From Oceanobacillus oncorhynchi (GTDB lineage: Bacteria; Bacillota; Bacilli; Bacillales; Amphibacillaceae): a stretch of 64,000 nt of DNA. The stretch spans positions 1,860,001-1,924,000 of the forward strand of contig NZ_CDGG01000001.1 in the NCBI RefSeq assembly GCF_000821065.1. The letters run 5' to 3'. The notes under the pieces were generated by a model, which searched no databases, was not told the DNA's origin, and was given only the letters and a program-made list of their open reading frames with translations. The translations under genes were made by a program, and so were the position numbers. Shown here one piece after another: positions 26,585 through 36,271 of the stretch (within the stretch, counting starts at the first letter, position 1; each line of letters begins with the position of its first letter).

Positions 26585-28696
26585 CTATTCTGATTTTCTA
26601 ATCGTATAAGAATCAAATTCTTCCATTGTATCAGTGCGGTAAGATGTGATCGCAAATGTGTCTTCAGTAAAGCTGATATGAGAGAAGGTTGGTACATAAA
26701 ATTGCTCTCTGAAAGCCAAGTAGTCGTATTCTTCTACTAAATCATAATACTTACTGCCGCTGGCAGAGCTGCTTGTTATATACAATGTTCCTTCTGGATT
26801 CACAGCAGCTGTCTGATTCTCATCTTCAAATTCAACATCTTCAACCGGTTCAAAGTTATGCATTTGATGGGTTCTGGCATAAGCATGATCATGCCCCATT
26901 AATACAACATCAATGCCTGACTCATCAATAGCAGGGACTAAAACATCACGTCGAATAGGCACGTCCTCACTCTCCGATTGTTTGCCGGCTGCGTAAATAG
27001 ATTGGTGGAACATCAACACTTTCCAGTCAAATTCTTGATCGGCTGTCTCTTCCATTGTTTCTTCCAAGAATTGGACATGTTCTTCGTTATTCATATTATT
27101 GGCATTCAACACCAAGTATAAAACATTACCATAAGTGAAGTAGTAATCACTGCCTGCCTCATCTTCACCATATGACGTTAAATTGGGCTCATTAAAGTGA
27201 TTTTTATAGTTTGGAGCAACATCATGATTTCCTACGGCGGATGCAGTTGGATAAGAAGCTAGAATCTCTGGCTCAAAATATGCATCATATTCACTTTCTT
27301 TATCTGGTGCATCTACAAAGTCACCTGCGTTTAGAATCATACTAGCATCTGGCGCAGTTTCAAACGCATGCGCTAATGTTTCTTCCCATCCAAAAACATC
27401 GGTTGGAATCGTGCCGGTACCAATCTGAGCATCTGCTAAGAAAATTGCCTCGTAACCATCCGCGATATCTTGTGTACGCAGTGGAAAGACTTGCGAGTAG
27501 CCGTCTTCGTTACCGACACGATAGAGGTAATCGGTATCACGTTCCACTTCGACAGTTGCTTTGTTAGTGTAATAATCTGTCTCTGTAAATTTCGTATAAG
27601 CTAGTTCTGTGGAATCTGCTTCATAAACAGTGGCATCTTCTATAGAGAATGCTTCAGGATCTGTTCCTTCAACAACTTCTACATATCCTGTTTCAGAGGA
27701 TAAAGCATTCCAAGTGAAATTAATGCTGTCTTCGTCTGCCCCTGTATTGACAGAAACATTCTTCACAGCTTCACTGTCTGCTGCCAGCTCGGTCTCATCC
27801 GGATTAAGGATGACGTCCACTAATTCAAAACTGGCTTCGTTATCATCTGGGTCATACGCATGTAATTCAACAGCGATAGTAATGTTCATAAAGGTGTTGC
27901 CATCATCATCTGTTGTTGCTTCACTTAATTCATGCGTTATCATATCATTCTCTTCATCGTAAACTTCTTCATACTCACCGGGTACATAACCATTGGTAAT
28001 ACTTGAAACGTCATCTACAATAAAGGTTTCTTCAATAAATTCCCCATCAGCAACTTCTTCTTGTGCCCCGTATTCCATATTTTCAGAATAATTATCAGTT
28101 GGGATATTGTGGAACCCCCCTACAGGACTTCCGTTGATATACATTGTCATTGCATCATTGTAACGAGCGGTAATTTCAAGTGCATAAATACTCTCCGCTT
28201 GTTCTTGGGTTAGTGTGAACGTATGGCGTAAGAAGTAAGTACTTTTTGCTTTACTATCCTCCGTTGTCGCTAACACTTGTCCATCTGTTTCGGGGCTGGT
28301 ACTAAATACAGTTCCTTCATAGGTTGGCCAATCTTCTTCTGTAAACTCCATTGGAATGGTGCCCCAGTCTAACCAGCCTTCAGGATATGCCCAGCCATTA
28401 CGCTTATTCCAACCTTCATACCAAGTTCCGGCATTTGGGTCCTTGTCATCATCGTAATAGCGCCATTCCATATCTTCATCCACCACGTTAACAGTTTCCA
28501 AGCTTGTAATATCAGTATCAAATAATGACTCTAGCGAAGTGGCACTCTTATTCGTGGTCTCCGTTTTCTCTGCTGCTTCCGTTTCTTCTGGACTGTCAGT
28601 CTCTGCATCATCAGAAGATGGATTGGTGCAAGCTCCTAATACTGCTGCTATTGCCAATAAACCAATTAAAAAAAGAATTAACTTTTTATTCTTCAT
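26585..28696 (-). CDS. Secreted lipoprotein metallophosphoesterase (purple acid phosphatase-like)
   Basis: A 703-residue surface lipoprotein. A signal peptide ends in lipobox VLGAC (Cys near 23), followed by an acidic Ser/Thr/Glu linker, a beta-rich N-terminal region (about 60-270), a fibronectin-like domain (about 300-385) and a calcineurin-like metallophosphoesterase domain (about 400-700). Metal ligands appear in FLADAQIG, ILNAGDFVD, AVGNHDVAP, LMFHQS and LMGHDHAYAR, in the canonical order. It probably hydrolyses phosphoesters outside the cell. The ATG at 28696 follows AAAAAAGGATGG. An antiterminator-type leader copy lies 450 bp upstream in the same direction; whether it serves this gene is unknown. 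Confidence 0.85.
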   Translation of the reverse strand: MKNKKLILFLIGLLAIAAVLGACTNPSSDDAETDSPEETEAAEKTETTNKSATSLESLFDTDITSLETVNVVDEDMEWRYYDDDKDPNAGTWYEGWNKRNGWAYPEGWLDWGTIPMEFTEEDWPTYEGTVFSTSPETDGQVLATTEDSKAKSTYFLRHTFTLTQEQAESIYALEITARYNDAMTMYINGSPVGGFHNIPTDNYSENMEYGAQEEVADGEFIEETFIVDDVSSITNGYVPGEYEEVYDEENDMITHELSEATTDDDGNTFMNITIAVELHAYDPDDNEASFELVDVILNPDETELAADSEAVKNVSVNTGADEDSINFTWNALSSETGYVEVVEGTDPEAFSIEDATVYEADSTELAYTKFTETDYYTNKATVEVERDTDYLYRVGNEDGYSQVFPLRTQDIADGYEAIFLADAQIGTGTIPTDVFGWEETLAHAFETAPDASMILNAGDFVDAPDKESEYDAYFEPEILASYPTASAVGNHDVAPNYKNHFNEPNLTSYGEDEAGSDYYFTYGNVLYLVLNANNMNNEEHVQFLEETMEETADQEFDWKVLMFHQSIYAAGKQSESEDVPIRRDVLVPAIDESGIDVVLMGHDHAYARTHQMHNFEPVEDVEFEDENQTAAVNPEGTLYITSSSASGSKYYDLVEEYDYLAFREQFYVPTFSHISFTEDTFAITSYRTDTMEEFDSYTIRKSE

Positions 28697-28705
28697 AGCT
28701 ACCAT

Positions 28706-29139
28706 CCTTTTTTATATTTTATATAATGAATATCTCTTTTGCTCAGAATAGCTTCACAAACGAAGGCTTGGCATTCAAAATGAATCTTACCTCCTTTCAC
28801 AAGTAATTTTCTGCGCATGAATCTAGTCATCATCCTTTTTTGGATTTAAATGGAAGCGCTTTCCTTTTTTGGGAAGCGAACATAATGTTTTTTTTGAGAC
28901 AAAAAACATGTAAGCTTTATCTGTTTGAATATAAGAAATGCCGTTCCTGACCAACCGTTACAGCAGTCGAGAAAACACGCATAAATCTTACAACATGGGT
29001 TTTAACTATTTAATCAAGGCTTATTTAGAGATACAACAGATGAAAGTGAAGAGGCGAATAATTCAGCCGTTTAATGTCTTTATGCACAACTTCCAAGATG
29101 ATTCCTTATTCTGAGCTAATGAGATGATCATTTTTACAA
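28706..29139. other. Gene-free stretch upstream of the phosphoesterase gene
   Basis: No gene is seen. It contains a cre-like near-palindrome TGGAAGCGCTTTCC (28851-28864) about 155 bp upstream of the phosphoesterase start, implying catabolite control, and TTATTCTGAGCTAATG (29107-29122), also present at 2876-2891. Confidence 0.5.
28851..28864. promoter_or_regulatory. cre-like site upstream of the phosphoesterase gene
   Basis: TGGAAGCGCTTTCC is close to the symmetric CcpA site TGAAAGCGCTTTCA, differing at two positions. Confidence 0.55.
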
Positions 29140-29225
29140 ATAAAAAACCTGAACGAATAAGAATAGACGCAAAGGGATTGCATCCTTCTATTTCGCTCAG
29201 GTTATGCCCAAATAGGTAACATTCC
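29140..29225 (-). promoter_or_regulatory. Orphan second RAT-terminator leader
   Basis: A near copy of the bglP leader: RAT (29200-29225) starting GGAATGTTACC and ending GGGCATAACC, overlapping a hairpin closed by CCTGAGCG / CGTTCAGG with TTTTTT (29140-29201). The arms keep pairing, apart from one G-T pair. No PTS gene follows; the next gene in this direction is the phosphoesterase, 440 bp on. Confidence 0.75.
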
Positions 29226-29295
29226 TAAAATTATATAAATTATTTTTAATTAACACATATAATCTATCACGACTACATCATGAAGTCAACAGAGA

Positions 29296-29309
29296 TTCAA
29301 GCGTTTTCA
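29296..29309 (-). promoter_or_regulatory. cre site of the orphan leader
   Basis: Minus strand TGAAAACGCTTGAA, at the same distance from the RAT as the bglP cre, showing that the duplication covers the whole promoter-leader region (about 200 bp). Confidence 0.55.
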
Positions 29310-29407
29310 TGAGTTGGTCACTTTTATCGCTGTCTTTAGTTAATTTACTCAGTGGATGTGACAGAGTTAAACATTCTAGCCGCCATTATTTTTAATAACC
29401 CTTATTG

Positions 29408-30556
29408 CTATTTAGACAAATTCATCCAATCCAATTCAGGCATCCACTGCGTCATATGGGCTTGCATTTCAGAATAAACGTCATCAAGATTCTCTATCTG
29501 CTCCTTCGCTGTTTGTTCTAATGGAACAACTTGTATATCTTTCATGATACCACCATCTTCTTCAAACTCCACAAAGGTCGGCAGGAAGCGGGGAGCCTCG
29601 ACGTGTACTTCATCTGCCTTCTTCACCAAATCAAATTCAAAAATTCCGCCAATACGATTGTAAAACTGATATTGACCGGAAAGGAAGTTTCCTAAAGAAT
29701 AAGCTACCAATGTCTGGTTTCCTTCTTTTCCTTCCAGCCATTCTATCGGCTGAAGAACATGCGGATGATGACCAATCACGACATCCACGCCAAGATCCGC
29801 AGTATACTGTGCTAAATCCTTTTGTTCCTGATTAGGCATTCGCGCTTCCTCTTCGCCAAAATGCAGACTGATAATTGTTGCATCTGCCAGCTCGTTTGCT
29901 TTTTCAACTTCTTGTTTGATCTGCTCCCGTTGGATCAAATTAACGAGATAAGGTTTTCCCTCTGGGATAGGCATGCCGTTCGTTCCATATGTATAACTTA
30001 GAAAAGCAACTGAAATGTTCTGATCTGTTTCTATTACTCTGATTTCAGACTGATCCTTTTTACTTTGGAAGCTTCCCGTGTAAAGCATTCCTATTTCTTG
30101 ATAATAGGCAATGGCGTTTTGTATCGCTTCTTCGCCGCTGTCTAATGTATGATTATTGGCCATGGTGACGATATCGACGCCAGCATCCTGTAAAGCATCT
30201 CCAATTTCGACTGGACTATTGAAATTAGGATACCCTGATAAGCCGATAGATTCCCCGCCCATAATGGTTTCTTGATTGGCAACAGTGATTTCCGGTTCTC
30301 TTAAATAATCGGCAGTTTCAGCAAGCATCGGTTTAAAATTATATTTTTTCCCATCCCAGGCATCGTCGTATACACGGTCATGGATTAAAATATCTCCAAT
30401 AGCGGAAACTGTAATTTGTGAATGAATCCAATCCGTTTCCTTCTCGCTCAGTGAGATGTTTCTATGAGAGTGGGGGCTGCTTATATTCGAATCAGTAGCG
30501 GGTGTACATGCTGTTAAAAGAAAAAGGGCGATGAAAAAGTAGGTTAGTTTATGCAT
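29408..30556 (-). CDS. CapA-family lipoprotein
   Basis: A 382-residue surface lipoprotein with signal peptide and lipobox LLTAC (Cys near 17). The body is a CapA/PgsA-type metallophosphatase-fold domain: SAIGDILIHDRVYDDAWDG, ANQETIMGG, MANNHTLDSGE and IGHHPHVLQPIEW. Such proteins are linked to poly-gamma-glutamate capsule or to cell-wall polymer handling, but the pgsBC partners are absent, so capsule synthesis is not supported. It is monocistronic and divergent from the DUF218 gene. Confidence 0.85.
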   Translation of the reverse strand: MHKLTYFFIALFLLTACTPATDSNISSPHSHRNISLSEKETDWIHSQITVSAIGDILIHDRVYDDAWDGKKYNFKPMLAETADYLREPEITVANQETIMGGESIGLSGYPNFNSPVEIGDALQDAGVDIVTMANNHTLDSGEEAIQNAIAYYQEIGMLYTGSFQSKKDQSEIRVIETDQNISVAFLSYTYGTNGMPIPEGKPYLVNLIQREQIKQEVEKANELADATIISLHFGEEEARMPNQEQKDLAQYTADLGVDVVIGHHPHVLQPIEWLEGKEGNQTLVAYSLGNFLSGQYQFYNRIGGIFEFDLVKKADEVHVEAPRFLPTFVEFEEDGGIMKDIQVVPLEQTAKEQIENLDDVYSEMQAHMTQWMPELDWMNLSK

Positions 30557-30686
30557 AGAAGTCTCCGCCTTTAGCTGTTAATTAGATACATTCTACCACA
30601 TAATTATTTTGAAACAAATAATGCTTTCATTTATAGAAAAGATTATAATGAAAGAACTTCCTTCTTCTTAGATAGTAGAAAGGTCA

Positions 30687-31757
30687 ATGAGAACAGATGG
30701 AAAGAGGTGCGTGTATTTGATATATTTTATTGCTTCCATACCGCTATTATTTTTAATTCTATTTCTAATCAGTTATCTTCGGGACCCGCGTAAGTTGATT
30801 AACGGGTTTTTGTTTAATGGGTTTTTAATCACTTTCTTTTTCTTTTGCGCATTCTTTTATATTTACATCGATGGGCCTTATCAGTATATCGTGCTGGTTT
30901 TTCCTGCTTTACTTTTGATTTTGATGATTCCGTTTGGCGTGCTCGCATTAATAGCCGGGTTATTTTACAATGCCAAAGTGTTAATGGAGAAGGAGGGGAA
31001 ACGATTCAGGAACTCCTTAACATTGATCATGGCCATAGGCATACTTACATTGATTATTTTCAATATGGTCAATCCGACACAGTTTTTCCCGGAGTATTTG
31101 CATCCGTTATTTGGAGGAGCCAGCTTGGTTGTTATCTATGTTTTCTTGCATATGTTTAACTTTTTAACAGCTTATGGACTGAATCAATGGAGCCGTCCAA
31201 AACGAAACCAAGATTTTATCATTGTGTTAGGAAGCGGCTTGATTAATGACCGGGTGTCTCCATTGTTGGCCAGCAGAATTGATAAAGCGATTGAATTTTA
31301 TCATCAGCAGAAAAAAGTTACGGTTCCGCCGAAAATTATCTTTTCCGGGGGACAGGGCCCGGATGAAGGACTTCCAGAAGCCGAAGCCATGCAAAACTAT
31401 GCTGTAGAAAAAGGAATACCAGTGGAAGATACGATTCAAGAAGACAAATCAGTCAGCACGTATGAAAATATGAGGTTTTCCAAAAGAATCATGGATAACT
31501 TGAGTGGAGAAGGAACGTACCAGAGTATTTTCGCAACGAATAATTTTCATTTATTCCGTGCTGGGATTTATGCACGAAAAGCTGGATTGGACAGCCAGGG
31601 GATTGGTTCAAAAACAGCATTTTATTATTGGCCAAATGCCATGGTCAGGGAATATATTGCTGTTGTTGTCATGGGACGCCGCCGTCATTTTATGGCAGTC
31701 AGCTGTATTATGGGCTTTGCGTTGCTTTTATCCATTATCAGCTATTTTTTTACCTGA
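30687..31757 (+). CDS. YdcF/DUF218 membrane protein (ElyC/SanA-type)
   Basis: A 356-residue protein with five or so N-terminal hydrophobic helices (about 8-165), a DUF218 domain (about 175-330; FIIVLGSGLINDRVSPLLASR, IFSGGQG, DKSVSTYENM, FATNNFHLFRA) and a final helix. DUF218 proteins act at the envelope, but their reaction is unsettled. ATG 30687 has AGAAAGG upstream; TTG 30717 after AAGAGGTG is a possible alternative. A strong terminator follows. Confidence 0.8.
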   Translation: MRTDGKRCVYLIYFIASIPLLFLILFLISYLRDPRKLINGFLFNGFLITFFFFCAFFYIYIDGPYQYIVLVFPALLLILMIPFGVLALIAGLFYNAKVLMEKEGKRFRNSLTLIMAIGILTLIIFNMVNPTQFFPEYLHPLFGGASLVVIYVFLHMFNFLTAYGLNQWSRPKRNQDFIIVLGSGLINDRVSPLLASRIDKAIEFYHQQKKVTVPPKIIFSGGQGPDEGLPEAEAMQNYAVEKGIPVEDTIQEDKSVSTYENMRFSKRIMDNLSGEGTYQSIFATNNFHLFRAGIYARKAGLDSQGIGSKTAFYYWPNAMVREYIAVVVMGRRRHFMAVSCIMGFALLLSIISYFFT

Positions 31758-31770
31758 GAACATACTTCAT

Positions 31771-31838
31771 AAAAAAAGAAATCCAAACGTTATCAACATT
31801 CTTTCTACAGAATTTGAGATGTTTGGATTTCTTTTTTT
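31771..31838. terminator. Bidirectional terminator after the DUF218 gene
   Basis: AAAAAAAGAAATCCAAAC pairs with GTTTGGATTTCTTTTTTT around a 31-base loop; it serves both converging genes. Confidence 0.8.
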
Positions 31839-31884
31839 ATCAAAGAGAATTGGCCGTGAAACCCCTCATGAATGGGGGGACGCT

Positions 31885-32583
31885 TTATTTTTTCTCTGCC
31901 CAATCAGGAACTTTTATCCTGCTGAGAATTTCTATTTCCTTCTCGCGGTCATCCGTGTACGAGCTGACTTTCCTTAAATCGTCATCCACTTGCCCGGGAT
32001 GGGTCATTACTTCAATTGATGTTCCATTTTCTTCGTGAAGAACATCAAATAAATCATCAGTGATTCCTTCTTTATAAAAACCAGTCCACAGCGTATCTGT
32101 CCAGCATATTTCCGGATGATCCGCTATGGAATCAACATAACGCACAGGAACATCGTATTCTTTGGCAAGCTGGATGACTAGATTTTTTAAAGGAGGCCAG
32201 CCATGAACGTGATGATGGCTGTCGATATGATCAAGTGGCAAACCTGTTGTTAAATAAGCATCCAGCTGTGCGCGCCATTCCAATTCGACTTCTGAAATAT
32301 TCGGAGCTTCCATATCGCGATAGCCGCTGGTGAATCGAAAGGTGCCATCGGATTTAACGAGGTTTGGCACAGATGAATGAAGCGGTTTTCCCCAAGTTAA
32401 TACAAGATGAATGCCAACCTTTAAATCGGGATTTTCCAGCGCCTTTTCGACAGCGTAATCGGTTGCAAGTCCATTCATCATTAAGGTTGTTGATGTTACG
32501 CAGCCGTCTTGATGCGCCTGGATGATTCCATCTGTCACTCCTTTTGTCAATCCGAAATCGTCTGCATTGATTTCTATTCGCAT
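31885..32583 (-). CDS. chbG: ChbG/YdjC carbohydrate deacetylase
   Basis: A 232-residue metal-dependent deacetylase that removes an acetyl group from chitobiose or chitobiose 6-phosphate in the cytoplasm. Metal-binding ADDFGLT is at residues 6-12, followed by GIHLVLTWGKP and LDHIDSHHHVHGWP. The ATG at 32583 follows CAGGAG; 32592 is an alternative. It lies 27 bp behind the GntR gene and divergent to a GH4 and PTS set. In E. coli, ChbG supplies the monodeacetylated substrate for the GH4 enzyme ChbF, so this grouping points to chitobiose use. Confidence 0.85.
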   Translation of the reverse strand: MRIEINADDFGLTKGVTDGIIQAHQDGCVTSTTLMMNGLATDYAVEKALENPDLKVGIHLVLTWGKPLHSSVPNLVKSDGTFRFTSGYRDMEAPNISEVELEWRAQLDAYLTTGLPLDHIDSHHHVHGWPPLKNLVIQLAKEYDVPVRYVDSIADHPEICWTDTLWTGFYKEGITDDLFDVLHEENGTSIEVMTHPGQVDDDLRKVSSYTDDREKEIEILSRIKVPDWAEKK

Positions 32584-32610
32584 GAAAACCACTCCTGATA
32601 GATTTTTTAA

Positions 32611-33333
32611 TTACTTCGAATAAGTACGTTCAATCGAGAAGTTTGTTTTATCTCCCCGAAAAAAAGATCTGGAAAACTCAACTTTATTTCCGTCTTTATC
32701 TTCCGCCAGTGTTTCAATGTAAAAGCAGGGCAGACCTTGCTCACACTCCAAAAATTTGCAAATTTGCTCATCTGCAAAAGCTATTTCGATATTTTCTGAG
32801 GTTTTCGCAATCCACACATCAAAAAATTCATTTAATGATTTATATAGAGAATGGCCGGCATGTTCTGCAGTAATCCCCGGAGCAACAGACCAGGGGACAT
32901 AAGCTACTTCATACTGTGTAGGCTCTCCATTCGCTTTACGGACACGCTCAATACGTTGAATAGGATCCTGGAGATTCACATTTAGCTGATCAGATAATAA
33001 TTCATTTGCAGCAACGACAGAAATATCTGATACTTCAATTTCCGGATGTTTCCCCTGGTCGGCTAATTGGTCACTATATCTTCTGACTGTCTGGGATAAA
33101 GCCTGTTTTACTTTCTTATCTGCAACAAACGTGCCCCGTCCTTGCTGACGAACTAAATATCCTTCTAATGTAAGCTGATTTAAAGCGGTACGAACCGTGG
33201 TACGACTGACATTAAAGCTCTTACATAATTCCAGTTCGGGAGGGATTTTCTCGCCGGGCTGATATTGATTTGTCTTAATACGATGTAACAATTCTTCTTT
33301 GATATAAGTGTGTAGCGATTGGTTTCTTTCCAT
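32611..33333 (-). CDS. GntR-family regulator with UTRA domain
   Basis: A 240-residue repressor. The winged helix (about 1-70) has KIPPELELCKSFNVSRTTVR and GYLVRQQGRGTFVADK; the UTRA effector domain (about 95-238) ends with VEFSRSFFRGDKTNFSIER. It is cotranscribed with chbG and divergent from the GH4-PTS operon. A perfect palindrome, ACAAATAAAAATTTGT, lies in the shared region, a likely operator. The ligand is probably a sugar phosphate produced by the pathway. Confidence 0.88.
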   Translation of the reverse strand: MERNQSLHTYIKEELLHRIKTNQYQPGEKIPPELELCKSFNVSRTTVRTALNQLTLEGYLVRQQGRGTFVADKKVKQALSQTVRRYSDQLADQGKHPEIEVSDISVVAANELLSDQLNVNLQDPIQRIERVRKANGEPTQYEVAYVPWSVAPGITAEHAGHSLYKSLNEFFDVWIAKTSENIEIAFADEQICKFLECEQGLPCFYIETLAEDKDGNKVEFSRSFFRGDKTNFSIERTYSK

Positions 33334-33564
33334 AGATTCCGTACTCCTTTAGCGACACTTTTAAAAAATCATACCCTTTTAAGTGTAAAAGTACAAGGGA
33401 TAAAGCAATGAATAGGACTAAAGACACGAAAAAGTGATTTTATCCATAGCATTCTTTAAGAAATCAGTATCTAAATTCTTATGAAAGTTTCTACTATAAA
33501 GATAGTTTACTAGATAATTGATAAAAACACAATTGTTACAACAATTATATTTTATTTTATATAG

Positions 33565-33580
33565 ACAAATAAAAATTTGT
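33565..33580. promoter_or_regulatory. Candidate GntR operator of the chb locus
   Basis: ACAAAT-AAAA-ATTTGT, perfect 6-bp arms, about 77 bp before the GH4 start. A second symmetric sequence, AATTGTTACAACAATT, lies at 33531-33546. GntR/UTRA proteins bind such short AT-rich palindromes; binding is inferred. Confidence 0.5.
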
Positions 33581-33616
33581 ATGATACATTTAAAACAGGT
33601 AATACAGATAAAACAA

Positions 33617-33630
33617 TTAAAGCGATTACA
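33617..33630 (-). promoter_or_regulatory. cre-like site before the chb operon
   Basis: Minus strand TGTAATCGCTTTAA fits the looser CcpA consensus, 27 bp before the GH4 start codon, consistent with a roadblock or promoter-overlapping site. Confidence 0.4.
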
Positions 33631-33656
33631 AAATAGAATTAAAGGAGAAGTCGATT

Positions 33657-34967
33657 ATGTCTTTAAAAGTAGTAATTATCGGTGGAGGTTCCAGTTATAC
33701 GCCAGAAATTTTAGAAGGACTTATCGAGCGGCAGCCGACACTTCCTGTTTCAGAAATTGTTCTGGTGGATGTGGAAGCCGGGAAAGAAAAGGTAGCTACA
33801 ATTTGTCAATTAGGAAACAGGATGATAGAAGAGGCGGGTGCAGCTATTGAGTTAACTTGGACGCTGGACCGGAGAAGTGCTTTAAAAGGAGCAGATTTTG
33901 TCTCGACACAGATTCGGGTTGGCGGATTAGCAGCAAGAGCCCAAGACGAGCGAATTCCGTTGAAGCATGGAATGATTGGGCAAGAAACAAACGGTGCTGG
34001 TGGAATAATGAAAGCGTTTCGAACGATTCCAGTATTAATGGAAGTAGCTAAAGAAGTCCAGGAGCTTTGTCCAGATGCGTGGATGATTAATTTTACCAAT
34101 CCGGCAGGTATCGTTACGGAAGCGCTGCTGAATCATTCGGCACATAAAAAGGTTATTGGTGTCTGTAATATTCCATTTAATATGCGACATTCTACGGCTG
34201 AACTATTACAGGTCCCTCCTGAGGATGTATGGATTCAATTTATCGGGCTGAATCATTTTGTGTTTGGAGACAAGGTCTATGTCAGCGGAGAGGATCGGAC
34301 AGAGGATGTATTCCAAAAGCTGCTTTCAAAAGAGTTTGATTACAGTCCGGCAAATATTATGCCATTAGATTGGTCAGAAACATTTATTCAATCTGCCAGA
34401 CTGTTGCCGAATCCATACCATCAGTATTACTTTCAATCAGAAAAAGTATTGGAAAAAGATCTAAAAGCTTATGAAGAGAATGGGACACGTGCGGAAGTTG
34501 TTCAAGCGTTAGAAGAATCTCTGTTTGATCTATATAAACAAGAAAGTCTCCGAGAGAAGCCAAAAGAGCTGGAACAGCGCGGTGGTGCATTTTACAGTCA
34601 AGTTGCCTGCAGTTTAATGGATTCTATTTATAATAACAAAGAAGATATCCAAACGGTAAATACGTGGAATCATGGCACGATTCCTGATTTACCTTATGAC
34701 GCAGTGATTGAAGCAAATTGCGTGATTACAAAGAATGGTCCGAAGCCGATTGCGATTGGGGAAATTCCTGCACCGATGCGGGGGATGATTCAAAATATGA
34801 AAGCAATGGAAGAGCTGGTAATCAAGGCGAGTATGTCAGGAGATTACAAGGACGCCTACAATGCCTTTCTGGTAAATCCGTTAATTCAAGATGAGAAAAA
34901 AGCAAAAGTGGTTTTAGATGAACTGTTGGAAGCACATGAAGATTACTTGCCACAATTTAAACGCTAG
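33657..34967 (+). CDS. chbF: GH4 family glycosidase, probable phospho-chitobiase
   Basis: A 436-residue NAD- and metal-dependent GH4 enzyme. NAD motif IGGGSSYTPE is at 8-17, Cys-170 is in VCNIPFN and His-200 in GLNHFVFG. AAAGGAG precedes the ATG. It is clearly homologous to licH at 15.5 kb. The company of a ChbG deacetylase and a lac/cel-type PTS suggests it acts on monodeacetylated chitobiose 6-phosphate like E. coli ChbF, rather than on cellobiose phosphate. Both remain possible. Confidence 0.85.
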   Translation: MSLKVVIIGGGSSYTPEILEGLIERQPTLPVSEIVLVDVEAGKEKVATICQLGNRMIEEAGAAIELTWTLDRRSALKGADFVSTQIRVGGLAARAQDERIPLKHGMIGQETNGAGGIMKAFRTIPVLMEVAKEVQELCPDAWMINFTNPAGIVTEALLNHSAHKKVIGVCNIPFNMRHSTAELLQVPPEDVWIQFIGLNHFVFGDKVYVSGEDRTEDVFQKLLSKEFDYSPANIMPLDWSETFIQSARLLPNPYHQYYFQSEKVLEKDLKAYEENGTRAEVVQALEESLFDLYKQESLREKPKELEQRGGAFYSQVACSLMDSIYNNKEDIQTVNTWNHGTIPDLPYDAVIEANCVITKNGPKPIAIGEIPAPMRGMIQNMKAMEELVIKASMSGDYKDAYNAFLVNPLIQDEKKAKVVLDELLEAHEDYLPQFKR

Positions 34968-34978
34968 GGGGAAGAAAA

Positions 34979-36268
34979 ATGAATAATACATTTATGCAAA
35001 AATTTATTGAAATTGCCGGCCGCATCGGCTCACAACGTCATTTAGTTGCTGTTCGTGATGGTTTTGTAGCGATTATGCCTTTAATTATTATCGGTTCGTT
35101 AGCCGTATTGATTAATAATTTCCCTGCCTTTGGAAGCTTTGATATGGTGAAGATTTTAAATAATATTTTTGGGGAAGGGAACTGGCAGACGCTGGGTGGA
35201 AGTGTTTGGAATGGAACATTTGCCGTAATTGGACTACTCATTTCCTTTACAATCGCTTATAATTTAGCTAAGTCTTATGAAATAGATGGATTATCGGTAG
35301 GTTTAATCTCTATTGCTTCCTATATTATCTTAGTACCAGAAACAGCAGATTGGGGATTGAATTTTGCCTGGCTGGGTGCGCAAGGATTATTTGTAGCCAT
35401 TATTATTGCGCTGCTGATAACCGAGTTATTCCGTCTTCTGGTGAAGGCGAATATTACAATCAAAATGCCGGATGGCGTTCCGGAAGGGGTAACCCGTTCC
35501 TTTGCTGCATTGATTCCAGCAATGATTATTCTTGCATTAGTCGGTTTATTCCAGGCACTTATCAGTGTATTCGTAGGAATCAGCATGTTTGAGGTTATCT
35601 TTAATGCAATACAAGAACCGCTGCAAGGTCTGGGAAATACATTACCTGCAGCACTGGTTGTTTCGTTCTTAAATCATTTGCTTTGGTTCTTTGGTTTACA
35701 CGGTACCAATATTATTGGATCGGTTATTGAGCCGGTTTATCTGCCGTTGATTGAGCAAAATGCAAGCCTTTTCCAGCAGGGGATGTCTGCGTTTGATGTA
35801 CCGAATGTTGTGACCAAGCCATTTTTAGATTCTTTTGTCTTCATGGGAGGTTCAGGTACAACGATTGCGCTCTTGATAGCTATCTTTATTGTGATAAGAA
35901 GAGAAAAGAACCATCCATATCGGGAGGTCGCCAAGGTATCTGCTCCAGCAGGGTTGTTTAATATCAATGAACCGGTGATTTTTGGGCTGCCGATCGTTTT
36001 AAACCCAATTTTCTTGATTCCGTTCATTCTTGTACCAGTTACATTAACCGTTATTTCTTATATCGCGTTATCCACAGGACTGGTACCAAAAACAGTGGCT
36101 ATTCTGCCGTGGACGACTCCACCGATTCTAAGCGGATATCTGGTAACGGGCGGCAGCGCCAGAGGAATTATTCTTCAGCTTATTAACCTGACTGTTGCGG
36201 TGGTTATCTATATCCCGTTCATTATGGCAGGCGTACGTGCGATGAAAGAGAAAATGGGAGGTCAATAA
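34979..36268 (+). CDS. PTS EIIC, lactose/cellobiose family
   Basis: A 429-residue membrane permease component with about ten helices. Family motifs are LLWFFGLHGTNIIG (conserved histidine), MGGSGTTIALLI and LFNINEPVIFGLPIVLNP. AGGGGGAAG precedes the ATG, 11 bp after the GH4 gene. With the EIIA and EIIB genes directly after it, this gives a complete transporter whose substrate is likely N,N'-diacetylchitobiose, from the deacetylase neighbour. Confidence 0.9.
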   Translation: MNNTFMQKFIEIAGRIGSQRHLVAVRDGFVAIMPLIIIGSLAVLINNFPAFGSFDMVKILNNIFGEGNWQTLGGSVWNGTFAVIGLLISFTIAYNLAKSYEIDGLSVGLISIASYIILVPETADWGLNFAWLGAQGLFVAIIIALLITELFRLLVKANITIKMPDGVPEGVTRSFAALIPAMIILALVGLFQALISVFVGISMFEVIFNAIQEPLQGLGNTLPAALVVSFLNHLLWFFGLHGTNIIGSVIEPVYLPLIEQNASLFQQGMSAFDVPNVVTKPFLDSFVFMGGSGTTIALLIAIFIVIRREKNHPYREVAKVSAPAGLFNINEPVIFGLPIVLNPIFLIPFILVPVTLTVISYIALSTGLVPKTVAILPWTTPPILSGYLVTGGSARGIILQLINLTVAVVIYIPFIMAGVRAMKEKMGGQ

Positions 36269-36271
36269 AAC

